64,000 nucleotides of DNA, taken from NCBI RefSeq assembly GCF_000296815.2, contig NZ_CAIT01000010.1, positions 124,001 to 188,000 on the forward strand. Direction: 5' to 3'. Of this stretch, positions 53,201-62,079 are shown in pieces. The translations under genes and the position numbers were made by a program. Below the pieces are notes generated by a model. The model saw nothing but the letters and a program-made list of their open reading frames with translations. It was not told where the DNA came from and did not search any database. Origin of the DNA: Fibrisoma limi BUZ 3. Its GTDB lineage: Bacteria; Bacteroidota; Bacteroidia; Cytophagales; Spirosomataceae. Positions within the stretch are counted from its first letter, which is position 1; the number at the start of each line of letters is the position of its first letter.

Positions 53201-53274
53201 AATAGACTAAGACTCACTATGTACAGGACCCGATATGGCCGGCTCCAGTCTTTCCAGAAATTCAGTGATAACAT
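50257..53274 (-). CDS. Large membrane protein with C-terminal tetratricopeptide repeats
   Basis: A 1005-residue protein of unknown function. The N-terminal 400 residues hold about a dozen hydrophobic helices, for example ILYIVSLSLLLASLLAFLF-like at the start, PLIATIFFIGICSAFALILGAL, and VIYIWINFREMYRQHLPVY near the end. TPR-like repeats then run to the C-terminus: YYNALGDLYVATNEFNSAEAF, SPQAYAGLSHTYLQTNLFF, ELQNNLGYLYGRTSVADSAYYY and others up to QSEQAKQAFDEALRLAPLN. It is probably an inner-membrane scaffold with a periplasmic or cytoplasmic TPR array. I cannot name a family. The atpD operon is divergent from it. Confidence 0.8.
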   Translation of the reverse strand: MLSLNFWKDWSRPYRVLYIVSLSLLLASLLAFLFTWWQGLGNVIRWDVLSELNEVPITLHTFTDGLLDYAVSGKAYAVSEQFVASAMQVRPLIATIFFIGICSAFALILGALTRLDRIRYLIGMGLVIAGLAFFRWEMLEVPGLGGQYLFMLLTFLFGSVSYYFHAFRPDLRFPIRVGVFAGLMAGVTLVIGTLSPVSLPAMTLVNYGLPVLLVGSAGFIFFIAFEIVAALVWLTSTGRQETNTPQVTSRRPLGLNNFLFISFLYLINLVLIWLRNTKSIDLDILSVSPFLLYLLSVVLGIWGIRRLVQQQEVVSFQDSGGFLYVGLALLTTLTIGYVFATANDPLIELFEDAIVYTHLAMGLAFVIYIWINFREMYRQHLPVYRVMFKPPKLELSLFRILGVFGTIVLLASGGLITIRQGIAGYYNALGDLYVATNEFNSAEAFYQLAREQEFQNHKTNYSLASLALTQGDQTAAAFFFQQALLKRPSPQAYAGLSHTYLQTNLFFESVKALQRGLKTFPASGELQNNLGYLYGRTSVADSAYYYLEAATKNADRDEVPQSNLLALYARNPKVLLANPELAKPAVNSSYESFQANALAARLVVETDTTQPEQPHWLANQPSEGLSVGRFASLYNYALANPRPDTTLTATLQRRSLDPVNQDFADDLLLARAVAEYNRHNHPDAFSLMSQLAEGNVRSGPAYRSITGLWLLEQGLYRKAAETFELNSDTVSIYYRAVALTKAGKLADAQPAWEAASVNDNDVAGIKQALYDIKRPESDLEKAIYVSYRPDDANRGAIWETIKDPNLRTVAGVSLLDQYLATRQPFYAQMILSQMAKPNQLKAYPLSVENLSALRIAVFRNKLKAAQEMAGKFFLPQHEAERQMLLGQVYARNGQSEQAKQAFDEALRLAPLNARVVTAVAQFRQQRKQIVPAYQAILAALPYNEDNPALLKTYILLCLAQNLVDYADDGLLQLELATSPADYQAFLATYQEKLALLQNDRNKFLQ

Positions 53275-55128
<1,854 letters not shown>

Positions 55129-55131
55129 ACG

Positions 55132-55190
55132 AGTTTGTAGTTTGTGGGTATGGTCACGAGACAATTACCATAAACTACAAACCACAAACT
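55132..55190. repeat. Inverted repeat between atpD and atpC
   Basis: About 23 nt (55132-55154, starting agtttgtagtttgtgg) pair imperfectly with 55167-55190 (ending accacaaact). Most positions match, with a few mismatches. It lies inside a two-gene operon, has no T-run and is rich in the words gtttgt and tagtt. Confidence 0.7.
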
Positions 55191-55200
55191 ACCTACTGAA

Positions 55201-55446
55201 ATGCAGTTAGAAATCATCACCCCCGACCGGAAGGTATTTACTGGAGAAGCTACCTCTGTGACGTTTCCGGGTAGCGAAGGGCAGTTTCAGGTTCTGAATG
55301 ATCATGCTCCCATGGTGAGTACACTGGCTCGCGGGCCGGTTGTCATTCTGTCGGCTGCTGGTCAGCAGTCGTTTACTGTTGATGGCGGAGTTGTTGAGAT
55401 ACTACGTAATAAGGTGCTGGTGTTAGCCGAAGCTGTTATTGCCTAA
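55201..55446 (+). CDS. atpC: ATP synthase F1 subunit epsilon, short form
   Basis: An 81-residue epsilon subunit consisting only of the N-terminal beta-sandwich: MQLEIITPDRKVFTGEATSVTFPG and the conserved FQVLNDHAPMVSTLARG. The C-terminal helical hairpin that inhibits ATPase activity in many bacteria is missing. Short epsilon subunits occur in this phylum. The sandwich still links the rotor to the central stalk. It follows atpD by 72 nt, including an inverted repeat, and has a good terminator. Confidence 0.95.
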   Translation: MQLEIITPDRKVFTGEATSVTFPGSEGQFQVLNDHAPMVSTLARGPVVILSAAGQQSFTVDGGVVEILRNKVLVLAEAVIA

Positions 55447-55468
55447 CCAGATTACCTACTCTGTTAGT

Positions 55469-55501
55469 AAAAAGAGCGGAACAATGCGTTTCGCTCTTTT
55501 T
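55469..55501 (+). terminator. Intrinsic terminator of atpD-atpC
   Basis: Perfect 10-bp arms (aaaaagagcg and cgcttttt-type complement) with a 13-nt loop and a T-run. Confidence 0.85.
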
Positions 55502-55618
55502 AGTTTAAGCCAAAATGAATTTAATAGGTAATCAGTGGTGACAATTTGCTGAAGAGGACGGTCCATTGCCGTAATTTGTAGTATTCATTGCAACAATGGG
55601 TTACTAATTGAATAGTCC

Positions 55619-57910
55619 ATGATGTCATCTGCTCAACCCGGTGCTTTCCCAAGTCAGTTATTTCAGCATATTGTCGATGACAGTCGAGTCGGTGTAGTTA
55701 TTCTGGAGGCAATACGTAACGAGCAGGGAGAGTTCCAGGATTTTATCTTTTCATATATCAATCCAGCAGGTGCCGCTATACTAGGCCACCCAGCGGACGC
55801 GCTTAGTGGGCAATCGTATCAAAGTTCTTTTTCTCAAGCTATAAACAGCGATCTGCTATCAGCTTACCAACAGGTGCTGGAGACGGGTGAGGCATTACGA
55901 ATACCAGAAGTACACTACGCAGCAAACGGAGCGAAGAGATGGTTTGATCTGGGCATTACCCGCTACGGGGAAGCCGTTGTGGTAACCTTCACGGATATTT
56001 TCACTACTAAACAGGTAGGGGAGTCCGACCGTCAAAATCGGTTCATGGATGGCGTTTTTAACGTAACAAATGAAGCCATTTATGTATTGGAGGCCATTCG
56101 TGAAAATGGACCAGGGCCGACAAATCCAGGCTCAATCGTCGATTTTCGGTACCAGCGTATAAACCAGGCGTTCGAGCGTATGTTTGGTAGCCGGGCAGAC
56201 GTAATCATTGGTCAGAACTATTTGAAGTTATTTCCCACAGTTAAAACATCAGGGCTTTTTGACAGATTCTGTGCTGTTGTTGAAACTGGTCAACCGTTTC
56301 AGCAGGAAGTTTTTTACGATGGAGAAGGCATTTGTGGCTGGTATGAACTCACCGTCGTTAAACTGGATGACGGAGTTGTTGGGACCACCCGCGATATTAC
56401 CATACGTAAACAGGCGCAACTGGACAATCAGAAACAGGCGGCCTTTCGAAACCAGATATTACAGATTTCATCCAGTGGTGTCATTGCTTACCAGGCCATA
56501 CGTAATCCGGAAGGCGTTATTACGGACTTCCGGACAGTTTTTTTCAATCAGGCCTACGAGCAGATTTTTAACGAATCAGCCGAGCGTATTGCTAATTTAA
56601 CCTTCAAACAACGGTTTGTTGACTTGGCCAGTGTCGAGTTGTTCAACTTCTACATTAACATTACCGAAACCGGGGAGGCCTTCAGGCGTGATCGGTACTA
56701 TCCGCATCTGGGTAAATGGTTAAACTTAGCAGGTACCCATCTTGAAGATGGATTTTTAATCATAGTCAACGACATTACGGACCTGAAGCGCGCTACCGAA
56801 CAGCTTCAGACGGTTATTGATCAGGCACATACCGGAATCATTATGATTCGGCCGCTGAGGGTAGTGAATAGTGATCAAATTGAAGATTTTACAATTTCAC
56901 TAGTAAATCGCTCACAGGCTGAGTACCTGGGTCTAACGCCTGGGGAACTGGTTGGTCAGCTAGCCAGTAAGCACTTCACAACGTATAAGGCGAACGGTCT
57001 TTTTGACCGGTACCGCCAAGTAATTGAAACCGGAGAGCCTCAGCACTTTGAACACCATTATGAAGGCGACGGTATTGATGTTTGGGTCGACATACAGGCT
57101 ATTCCCTTAAACGGCGAGGTTTTAATTACGTTCTGGGATCATACCGCCATGAAATCGCTCCAGCGCCAATTGGAAACCAAAGTGCTGGAGCTATCAAAAG
57201 CTAACGAGAATTTACAGCAGTTTGCCTACGCAGCCTCCCATGATTTGCAGGAGCCACTCCGCAAAGTGCAATCCTTTTGCGATGTGATCGTAGAACAGTA
57301 CGGTCCCCAGGTCGGTGAAAACGGTCGCGATATGATGCGACGGATGCAGGGAGCCGCCGGTCGTATGCAGGTATTAATCCGGGATCTGCTGGCCTACTCA
57401 CGAACGGCAACGCATCAGCAGGCACTTGAGCCGATAGATCTGAACTCGCTGGTAACTAACGTATTGAGTGATCTGGACGTAGTTATACAGGAAACGGGCG
57501 CACAAATACGAATTGAGGCACTACCGATTGTGCCGGGTGATAGGTTACAATTAGGTCAATTAGTGCAGAACTTCTTATCAAATGCGCTCAAGTTCAGGCG
57601 ACTGGACGAAACGCCTGTTATTGAAGTAGGCGCTAAAGAAGCCTCGTTGGGTGTCCTGCCTGAACCGCTGAGACTAAAGGGCGGGCGATACGTGGCGCTG
57701 ACAATTCGTGATAATGGGATCGGCTTTGACACTCGGTACGAAGATCGGATTTTCGGTCTCTTCCAACGGCTCCATGGCCGAAGCCAGTATGAAGGCTCGG
57801 GCATCGGCCTGGCCATCTGCAAACGCGTTGCCGAAAATCACGGCGGCACAATCACCGTTGAAAGTAAAATCGGAGAAGGAACAGAGTTCACCGTGTATCT
57901 GCCGATGTGA
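55619..57910 (+). CDS. Multi-PAS sensor histidine kinase
   Basis: A 763-residue histidine kinase with no membrane helix. Four PAS-like domains in a row cover about residues 20-125, 145-265, 275-390 and 395-510; examples are FIFSYINPAGAAILG, VDFRYQRINQAFERMFG and DFTISLVNRSQAEYLG. The dimerisation/phosphoacceptor helix has H541 in FAYAASHDLQEPLRKV. The HATPase domain shows QNFLSNALKF (N box), IRDNGIGFD (G1) and GSGIGLAICKRVAENHGG (G2). The DLQEPLRK pattern resembles cytoplasmic kinases of the phytochrome-like or light/redox type. No response regulator is adjacent, so the partner is unknown. A hairpin follows. Confidence 0.9.
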   Translation: MMSSAQPGAFPSQLFQHIVDDSRVGVVILEAIRNEQGEFQDFIFSYINPAGAAILGHPADALSGQSYQSSFSQAINSDLLSAYQQVLETGEALRIPEVHYAANGAKRWFDLGITRYGEAVVVTFTDIFTTKQVGESDRQNRFMDGVFNVTNEAIYVLEAIRENGPGPTNPGSIVDFRYQRINQAFERMFGSRADVIIGQNYLKLFPTVKTSGLFDRFCAVVETGQPFQQEVFYDGEGICGWYELTVVKLDDGVVGTTRDITIRKQAQLDNQKQAAFRNQILQISSSGVIAYQAIRNPEGVITDFRTVFFNQAYEQIFNESAERIANLTFKQRFVDLASVELFNFYINITETGEAFRRDRYYPHLGKWLNLAGTHLEDGFLIIVNDITDLKRATEQLQTVIDQAHTGIIMIRPLRVVNSDQIEDFTISLVNRSQAEYLGLTPGELVGQLASKHFTTYKANGLFDRYRQVIETGEPQHFEHHYEGDGIDVWVDIQAIPLNGEVLITFWDHTAMKSLQRQLETKVLELSKANENLQQFAYAASHDLQEPLRKVQSFCDVIVEQYGPQVGENGRDMMRRMQGAAGRMQVLIRDLLAYSRTATHQQALEPIDLNSLVTNVLSDLDVVIQETGAQIRIEALPIVPGDRLQLGQLVQNFLSNALKFRRLDETPVIEVGAKEASLGVLPEPLRLKGGRYVALTIRDNGIGFDTRYEDRIFGLFQRLHGRSQYEGSGIGLAICKRVAENHGGTITVESKIGEGTEFTVYLPM

Positions 57911-57947
57911 CGGCGTAGCAAGTTTTCCTAGAAATTATATAAAAAAG

Positions 57948-57973
57948 AAGCCTGGTAAGTCATCGCCAGGCTT
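57948..57973. terminator. Terminator hairpin in the decayed tRNA copy
   Basis: Stem aagcctgg with ccaggctt. It could end the histidine kinase gene on the plus strand or the decayed tRNA on the minus strand (T-run there from aaaaaag). It is near-identical to the hairpin at 58070-58097. Confidence 0.7.
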
Positions 57974-57983
57974 TGTTGTTCAG

Positions 57984-58060
57984 TCGGGATGGCGGGATTC
58001 GAACGGCAGCGGCCGACCGTCCACGACCCCTGGCACCCCAGACAAGTACACTACCAGATT
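57984..58060 (-). pseudogene. Decayed tandem copy of tRNA-Pro(GGG)
   Basis: Aligns with the functional tRNA-Pro at 58107-58180 but is broken. A 16-nt insert (58005-58020) interrupts the T arm after ttcgaac, and the 5' acceptor and D-stem sequence is lost (ctaccagattggtaaa instead of ctaccggactgtgctac). The T loop and 3' acceptor side (cgggatggcgggattcgaac on the plus strand) are still identical. The repeat unit includes the downstream hairpin, with a period of about 123 nt. It would not fold into a cloverleaf. Confidence 0.8.
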
Positions 58061-58069
58061 GGTAAAGAA

Positions 58070-58097
58070 AAAGCCTGACGAGTCATCGCCAGGCTTT
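58070..58097 (-). terminator. Terminator of tRNA-Pro
   Basis: Stem aaagcctg with caggcttt around a 12-nt loop; on the minus strand it follows the tRNA 3' end by 9 nt and is followed by ttt. Confidence 0.75.
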
Positions 58098-58106
58098 GTT
58101 GTTCAG

Positions 58107-58180
58107 TCGGGATGGCGGGATTCGAACCCACGACCCCTTGCACCCCATACAAGTACACTACCGGACTGTGCTACATCCCG
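58107..58180 (-). tRNA. tRNA-Pro (GGG)
   Basis: On the minus strand the 74-nt sequence folds as a cloverleaf: acceptor CGGGATG with CATCCCG, D stem GCAC/GTGT, anticodon loop ATGGGGT (anticodon GGG), and T arm GTGGG-TTCGAAT-CCCGC. CCA is not encoded. It aligns well with bacterial tRNA-Pro, including the CGG start. Its 5' end is followed upstream by a -7-like element. Confidence 0.92.
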
Positions 58181-58192
58181 AACAAGTGGGTG

Positions 58193-58200
58193 CAAAAATA
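58193..58200 (-). promoter_or_regulatory. Candidate -7 element of tRNA-Pro
   Basis: On the minus strand this reads TATTTTTG, matching TAnnTTTG, 12 nt before the tRNA 5' end, the same distance as for the initiator tRNA. The -33 box is not clear because the region is purine-rich. Confidence 0.55.
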
Positions 58201-58219
58201 AGGGAGGAAGGGGAGAAAA

Positions 58220-58268
58220 GGAAGAGAGGAGGAGAGGATTTTTACGAAATCCCTTTCCTCCTCTCTTT
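58220..58268. repeat. Purine/pyrimidine-biased hairpin downstream of the M1 peptidase gene
   Basis: aagagaggaggagaggattt pairs imperfectly with aaatccctttcctcctctcttt around a short centre near 58244. It lies between the tRNA-Pro promoter and the stop of the M1 gene, so it may terminate the M1 transcript. It resembles the 945-1024 element. Confidence 0.6.
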
Positions 58269-58291
58269 TTCAACCTGTTGGTCCTGTCCTT

Positions 58292-60703
58292 TTAATCATT
58301 CCGGCCACTGCCTTGTACCGCCGGTGCCTGCTGACCACCGGCCCGACGTTGTTGCTGCATCGGGTTTTGCCCTTGTGGAGCGTATTGCCGCTGCTTGAAC
58401 AATTGGAAACGAGACGGCTGCGACTGACGCGGGAATGAGTTATTCTCCGAATCAATGTCGGCAATCTCCTGGAAGGGGTCTAGCGTCCATTGCTTTACTT
58501 TTTTGCTGGTAGCAATGACCTTCTTGATGCTGACATCATTAAAACGCCAGATCTCGGCCGGGAAACGGGCTATAGAATCGGTGCCGTCTTCAAACTCCAT
58601 TCGGATGATAACCGGCATCGGCACACCACCTTTGTTCTTCAGCGAGATGGTATAAAAGTTCTTGCCCGCGTTTTCCTGCAAGGCCCGGCGCTCGTCTTCA
58701 GTCAACGTAGCGAGGTAATCCTGGTATTTTTTGCGGTCCGAGTCGGTTACGGCATACGGGTCGTAGCTGTTGTAAAAATCCCGCATGCTTGAATCCTGAG
58801 CGACAACCGTCTGACCTTTGTTCTCGGCGTCGCGCATCTTACTCATGGTCTTCATCCGGCGCTCGTAGTCAGAGCGGGCGTTTGCTTTAGAAATCGTTGG
58901 GTCCTGCGAGTCAATCTGGAACCACTCAACTTCTGCCAAATCCTGATCGACCGGCTCAACACCGTAGAACCAGCCTTTCCAGAACCAGTCAAGATCGACA
59001 CCCGATGCGTCTTCCAGGGTCCGGAAGAAGTCGGCTGGTTCTGGGCTTTTGAACGCCCAGCGACGTGCGTACTCCTTAAACGCATAGTCGAACAGTTCAC
59101 GGCCCATTACCGTCTCACGGAGAATATTCAGCGCTGTAGCGGGCTTGGCATAAGCATTCGGCCCAAGGCTAATGACGTTATCCGATGAGGTCATAATCGG
59201 CGACAATACCGACTTATCCGACTTCATATAATCGACGATGTACTGCGGCTCGCCCCGGCGGCTTGGGAAATTATAATCCCATTCTTTCTCAGCCAGATAC
59301 TGGCAGAACGTATTGAGACCTTCGTCCATCCAGGTCCATTGCCGTTCGTCGGAGTTAACGATCATCGGGAAGAAGTTATGGCCGACCTCATGGATGATAA
59401 CCCCAATCATACCGGCTTTTACCTGCTCCGAATACGTACCGTCTGCTTCCGGACGACCACCGTTGAACGAGATCATCGGGTATTCCATGCCGCCACCAGG
59501 TGTAGCGTGGCACGAAATCGCTACGGGGTACGGGTATTTGATAGTCCGGTTTCCGTATGATTTCAGTGTGTGCTCAACAACGCGCGTTGAATACTGGCCC
59601 CACAGCGGATTGCCTTCTTTGGAATAGAATGACATGCTCCAGATTTTGCGGCCATCGCCGTACACATCCGTTTGCATAGCATCCCAGATAAACTTGCGGC
59701 TGCTGGCAAAGGCAAAGTCACGTACGTTGTCGGCTTTGTAAACCCACGTCTTTTTGCCCTTCACATCGGCGGGCTTAGCTTTCTCGGCAGCCTCGGCTTC
59801 AGCCTGCGTGACGATGACGACCGGCGATTTTGAATTAGCGGCCTGCGCCATACGCTTCTGCTGCGTAGCCGACAGCACCTGCTTGTAGTTCAGGCACTCG
59901 CCCGTCGATCCAACAACGTGGTCGCTTGGCACAGTGATCGCTACTTTATAGTTGCCGAAAATCAGCGTGAATTCGCCCTGTCCCAGGAACTGCTTGTTCT
60001 GCCAGCCGTTAACGTCGTTGTAGGCGCACAAACGCGGGAACCAGTGGGCAATGAAGTAGTTTGAGTTGCCATCTTTCGGGAAGAACTCGTATCCGCTCCG
60101 GCCGTAGTACTCGGTAACAAAGTAATTCCAGTCAACACCGAACGAATAGCTCTGGCCGGGCTTCAGGGGTGTCGGCAGGTCAATCCGCATCATTGTCTGG
60201 TTGATGGTGTACTTCAGGGGCTGGTTCGACTTAGCGTCTTTAACGGCCGTGATGGTGTAGCCGTATTTATCGCTGGCCTGCTGCTGGCTGCGCTCCCGAA
60301 CCGACGTCAGGTTTTGCAGGGCACCAAAGCTCATACCGTTTTCATTAATGCTGCCGGTACGGGTAATGCTGCCTGTAGATCCTTTTGCGAACAGGTTCTG
60401 GTCGAGCTGAAGCCAGATAAACCGAAGTTCGTCGGGCGAGTAGTTGTGGTACGTAACGACTTCCGTACCAATAATTTTCCGGTTGGCGTCGTCGAGTTCA
60501 ACTTTGATGTCGTAGTCGGCGCGGTTCTGGAAGTAGTCGCGGCCTGGTGCACCCGCGGCTGTGCGGAAGGTATTCGGCGTCGGCAGCATGGGACCCAGCT
60601 GCTCAAAGCGCGTGTTGGCGTTGTAGTTGGATTGCTGGGGTGTTTGCGCCCAGGCACAACTTATTGCCAGCACCGCACCCAATAGCGAAAGTGATCGTCT
60701 CAT
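58292..60703 (-). CDS. M1-family zinc metallopeptidase
   Basis: An 803-residue exported protein with a signal peptide (cleavage near AWA-QT). The M1 gluzincin domain has H438-E-V-G-H442 and the third zinc ligand E461 after 18 residues (DEGLNTF). The Gly-rich exopeptidase motif reads GGGMEYPMISFNG, close to the family GXMEN but with Y for N. The N-terminal part resembles the M1 beta-saddle. The C-terminal 80 residues are Pro/Gln-rich and of low complexity. The start is ATG 60703; a TTG at 60721 extends the frame but is unlikely. It probably trims peptides outside the cytoplasm. Confidence 0.9.
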   Translation of the reverse strand: MRRSLSLLGAVLAISCAWAQTPQQSNYNANTRFEQLGPMLPTPNTFRTAAGAPGRDYFQNRADYDIKVELDDANRKIIGTEVVTYHNYSPDELRFIWLQLDQNLFAKGSTGSITRTGSINENGMSFGALQNLTSVRERSQQQASDKYGYTITAVKDAKSNQPLKYTINQTMMRIDLPTPLKPGQSYSFGVDWNYFVTEYYGRSGYEFFPKDGNSNYFIAHWFPRLCAYNDVNGWQNKQFLGQGEFTLIFGNYKVAITVPSDHVVGSTGECLNYKQVLSATQQKRMAQAANSKSPVVIVTQAEAEAAEKAKPADVKGKKTWVYKADNVRDFAFASSRKFIWDAMQTDVYGDGRKIWSMSFYSKEGNPLWGQYSTRVVEHTLKSYGNRTIKYPYPVAISCHATPGGGMEYPMISFNGGRPEADGTYSEQVKAGMIGVIIHEVGHNFFPMIVNSDERQWTWMDEGLNTFCQYLAEKEWDYNFPSRRGEPQYIVDYMKSDKSVLSPIMTSSDNVISLGPNAYAKPATALNILRETVMGRELFDYAFKEYARRWAFKSPEPADFFRTLEDASGVDLDWFWKGWFYGVEPVDQDLAEVEWFQIDSQDPTISKANARSDYERRMKTMSKMRDAENKGQTVVAQDSSMRDFYNSYDPYAVTDSDRKKYQDYLATLTEDERRALQENAGKNFYTISLKNKGGVPMPVIIRMEFEDGTDSIARFPAEIWRFNDVSIKKVIATSKKVKQWTLDPFQEIADIDSENNSFPRQSQPSRFQLFKQRQYAPQGQNPMQQQRRAGGQQAPAVQGSGRND

Positions 60704-60792
60704 CGAGGGGTTAATTAGCAAATAATCTTTGGTAAAAATACAAAACTAATGGTTATGACGTTTGCGGGTACATGGGGTTGATACGAAAAAAT

Positions 60793-61401
60793 TTACCCCG
60801 AAATGAGCTCGTTGTTAATAATTAACGACAGGGCCATCCCGGCCACAATGCCGGAAACGATCAGCACCCAGTCGCGTCGGCGAAGGTTCAGGATTTCCAG
60901 AGCTACATAGGCAATGAGAAGAACAGCACTGACAATCAGTAATTGACCCAGCTCCAGGCCAATGTTAAATGCCAGCAAGGGCTGAACAATGTCGGCTTCG
61001 CGGCCCAACAGGCTCCGGAGGTAATTTGAAAAGCCCATACCGTGAATGAGACCAAAGAGAAGGGCTAGGCCGTATCGTGCCCGGGATTGGCTGGTTACTG
61101 GTCGATCGAAGAGCCGGCTTTTGGGCTCCTGGACGAAGAAATTAGCAACGGCCGTTATGAGGATGGTGATCGGAATCAGTAACTCAATAACATCCGTTCG
61201 GTAGTTGATGAGACGCAACGTAGCGAGTGCTAACGTGATGGAATGTCCGATGGTGAAAGCCGTCACCAGAATCAGGACCTGTCGCCATTGGCGAAGCGTA
61301 TAAACGGCACAGAGAGCAACGACGAACAGAATATGATCGTAACCACTTGGATCGGTGATGTGATCAAAGCCCAGGCGCAGATAAATGAAGAAGTCGTTCA
61401 T
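60793..61401 (-). CDS. HupE/UreJ-like membrane protein
   Basis: A 202-residue protein with six or seven hydrophobic helices. HupE/UreJ features include the N-terminal RLGFDHITDPSGYDHILFVVALC (His-rich in the first loop) and helix II AFTIGHSITLALATL, and the later FGLIHGMGFSNYL. Conserved His in DHI, GYDHI, IGHS and IHGMGF suggest metal (nickel or cobalt) transport, as for related proteins. The metal is not determined here. It lies 73 nt upstream (in minus-strand order downstream) of the gamma-carbonic anhydrase-like gene and may share its transcript. Confidence 0.85.
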   Translation of the reverse strand: MNDFFIYLRLGFDHITDPSGYDHILFVVALCAVYTLRQWRQVLILVTAFTIGHSITLALATLRLINYRTDVIELLIPITILITAVANFFVQEPKSRLFDRPVTSQSRARYGLALLFGLIHGMGFSNYLRSLLGREADIVQPLLAFNIGLELGQLLIVSAVLLIAYVALEILNLRRRDWVLIVSGIVAGMALSLIINNELISG

Positions 61402-61473
61402 GACGTTTTGCGTTGTCCGTAAGGAAAGGGCATATCGAGCATCTGGTTGCCTCGTGCCCGCTGACCCATGTGT

Positions 61474-61983
61474 TTACTTAAACCATTCTGCGTACATCAC
61501 ATAATTGTTGGCCGTACGCATGAAAATTTCTTCCAGTTCAGGGGTAACGGCCTTAAGCAACCGGGCTGGATTGCCGGCATAAACTGAGCCGGGAGGCACG
61601 ATGGTGTGCTGGGTGACAATGGCACCGGCGGCAATGATGGAGCCGCTACCAACAACCGCACCGTCCATAATGATAGCGCCCATGCCGACAAGTACCCGGT
61701 CTTCCAGCGTACAGCCATGCACAACGGCATTGTGGGCAATAGAGACGTAGCTGCCGATGGTCGTTTTATACTTCTGGTACGTACAGTGAATCACGGCACC
61801 GTCCTGAATGTTGGTACGGTCGCCAATGGTGATGGAATTGACGTCGCCCCTAACCACCGCGTTGAACCATACTGTACAATCGCGGCCCATCGTCACCTCG
61901 CCGACGATGGTAGCGTTATCAGCGAACCAGCAGTTGTCGCCGAATTGTGGATGAATACCCCGAACGGGCTTGATAAGTGCCAT
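61474..61983 (-). CDS. Gamma-carbonic anhydrase-like hexapeptide-repeat protein
   Basis: A 169-residue left-handed beta-helix protein. Hexapeptide repeats such as IVGEVTMGRDCTVWFNAVVRG and SITIGDRTNIQDGAVIH are typical. The three candidate metal His are H66, H84 and H89 (AVIHC, IAHNAVVHG), in the order of gamma-class carbonic anhydrases such as Cam/CamH. The acidic loop of Cam is not seen, which is typical of CamH/YrdA-like members. Activity as a carbonic anhydrase is possible but not certain; many homologues are unproven. It may be co-transcribed with the HupE-like gene. Confidence 0.88.
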   Translation of the reverse strand: MALIKPVRGIHPQFGDNCWFADNATIVGEVTMGRDCTVWFNAVVRGDVNSITIGDRTNIQDGAVIHCTYQKYKTTIGSYVSIAHNAVVHGCTLEDRVLVGMGAIIMDGAVVGSGSIIAAGAIVTQHTIVPPGSVYAGNPARLLKAVTPELEEIFMRTANNYVMYAEWFK

Positions 61984-62026
61984 ACCGCAAATGTAGCGTA
62001 TGGTTTAGGGTCTGTGCGTTGTGGAA

Positions 62027-62063
62027 ACAAAAAAAGCGGGACTGGTTTGAACCGGTCCCGCTT
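62027..62063 (-). terminator. Terminator of the Arg/Asp-rich lipoprotein gene
   Basis: Stem aagcgggactggtt with aaccggtcccgctt (one G-T pair). On the minus strand it is followed by a run of seven T. It starts 17 nt after the stop at 62080. Confidence 0.85.
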
Positions 62064-62079
62064 CCAGAAGTTAGTCGTT

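Noticed and set aside
57948-58180. An integrated mobile element at the tRNA-Pro gene
   Set aside because: There is no integrase gene or foreign cargo near it; only a decayed duplicate of the tRNA remains. It is kept as a possible scar in the findings.
57708-58295. A 195-codon frame spanning the end of the kinase gene and the tRNA region
   Set aside because: Its product contains GWRDSNPRPLAP, the well-known false protein read from the antisense of a tRNA, and overlaps the real kinase gene in another frame.
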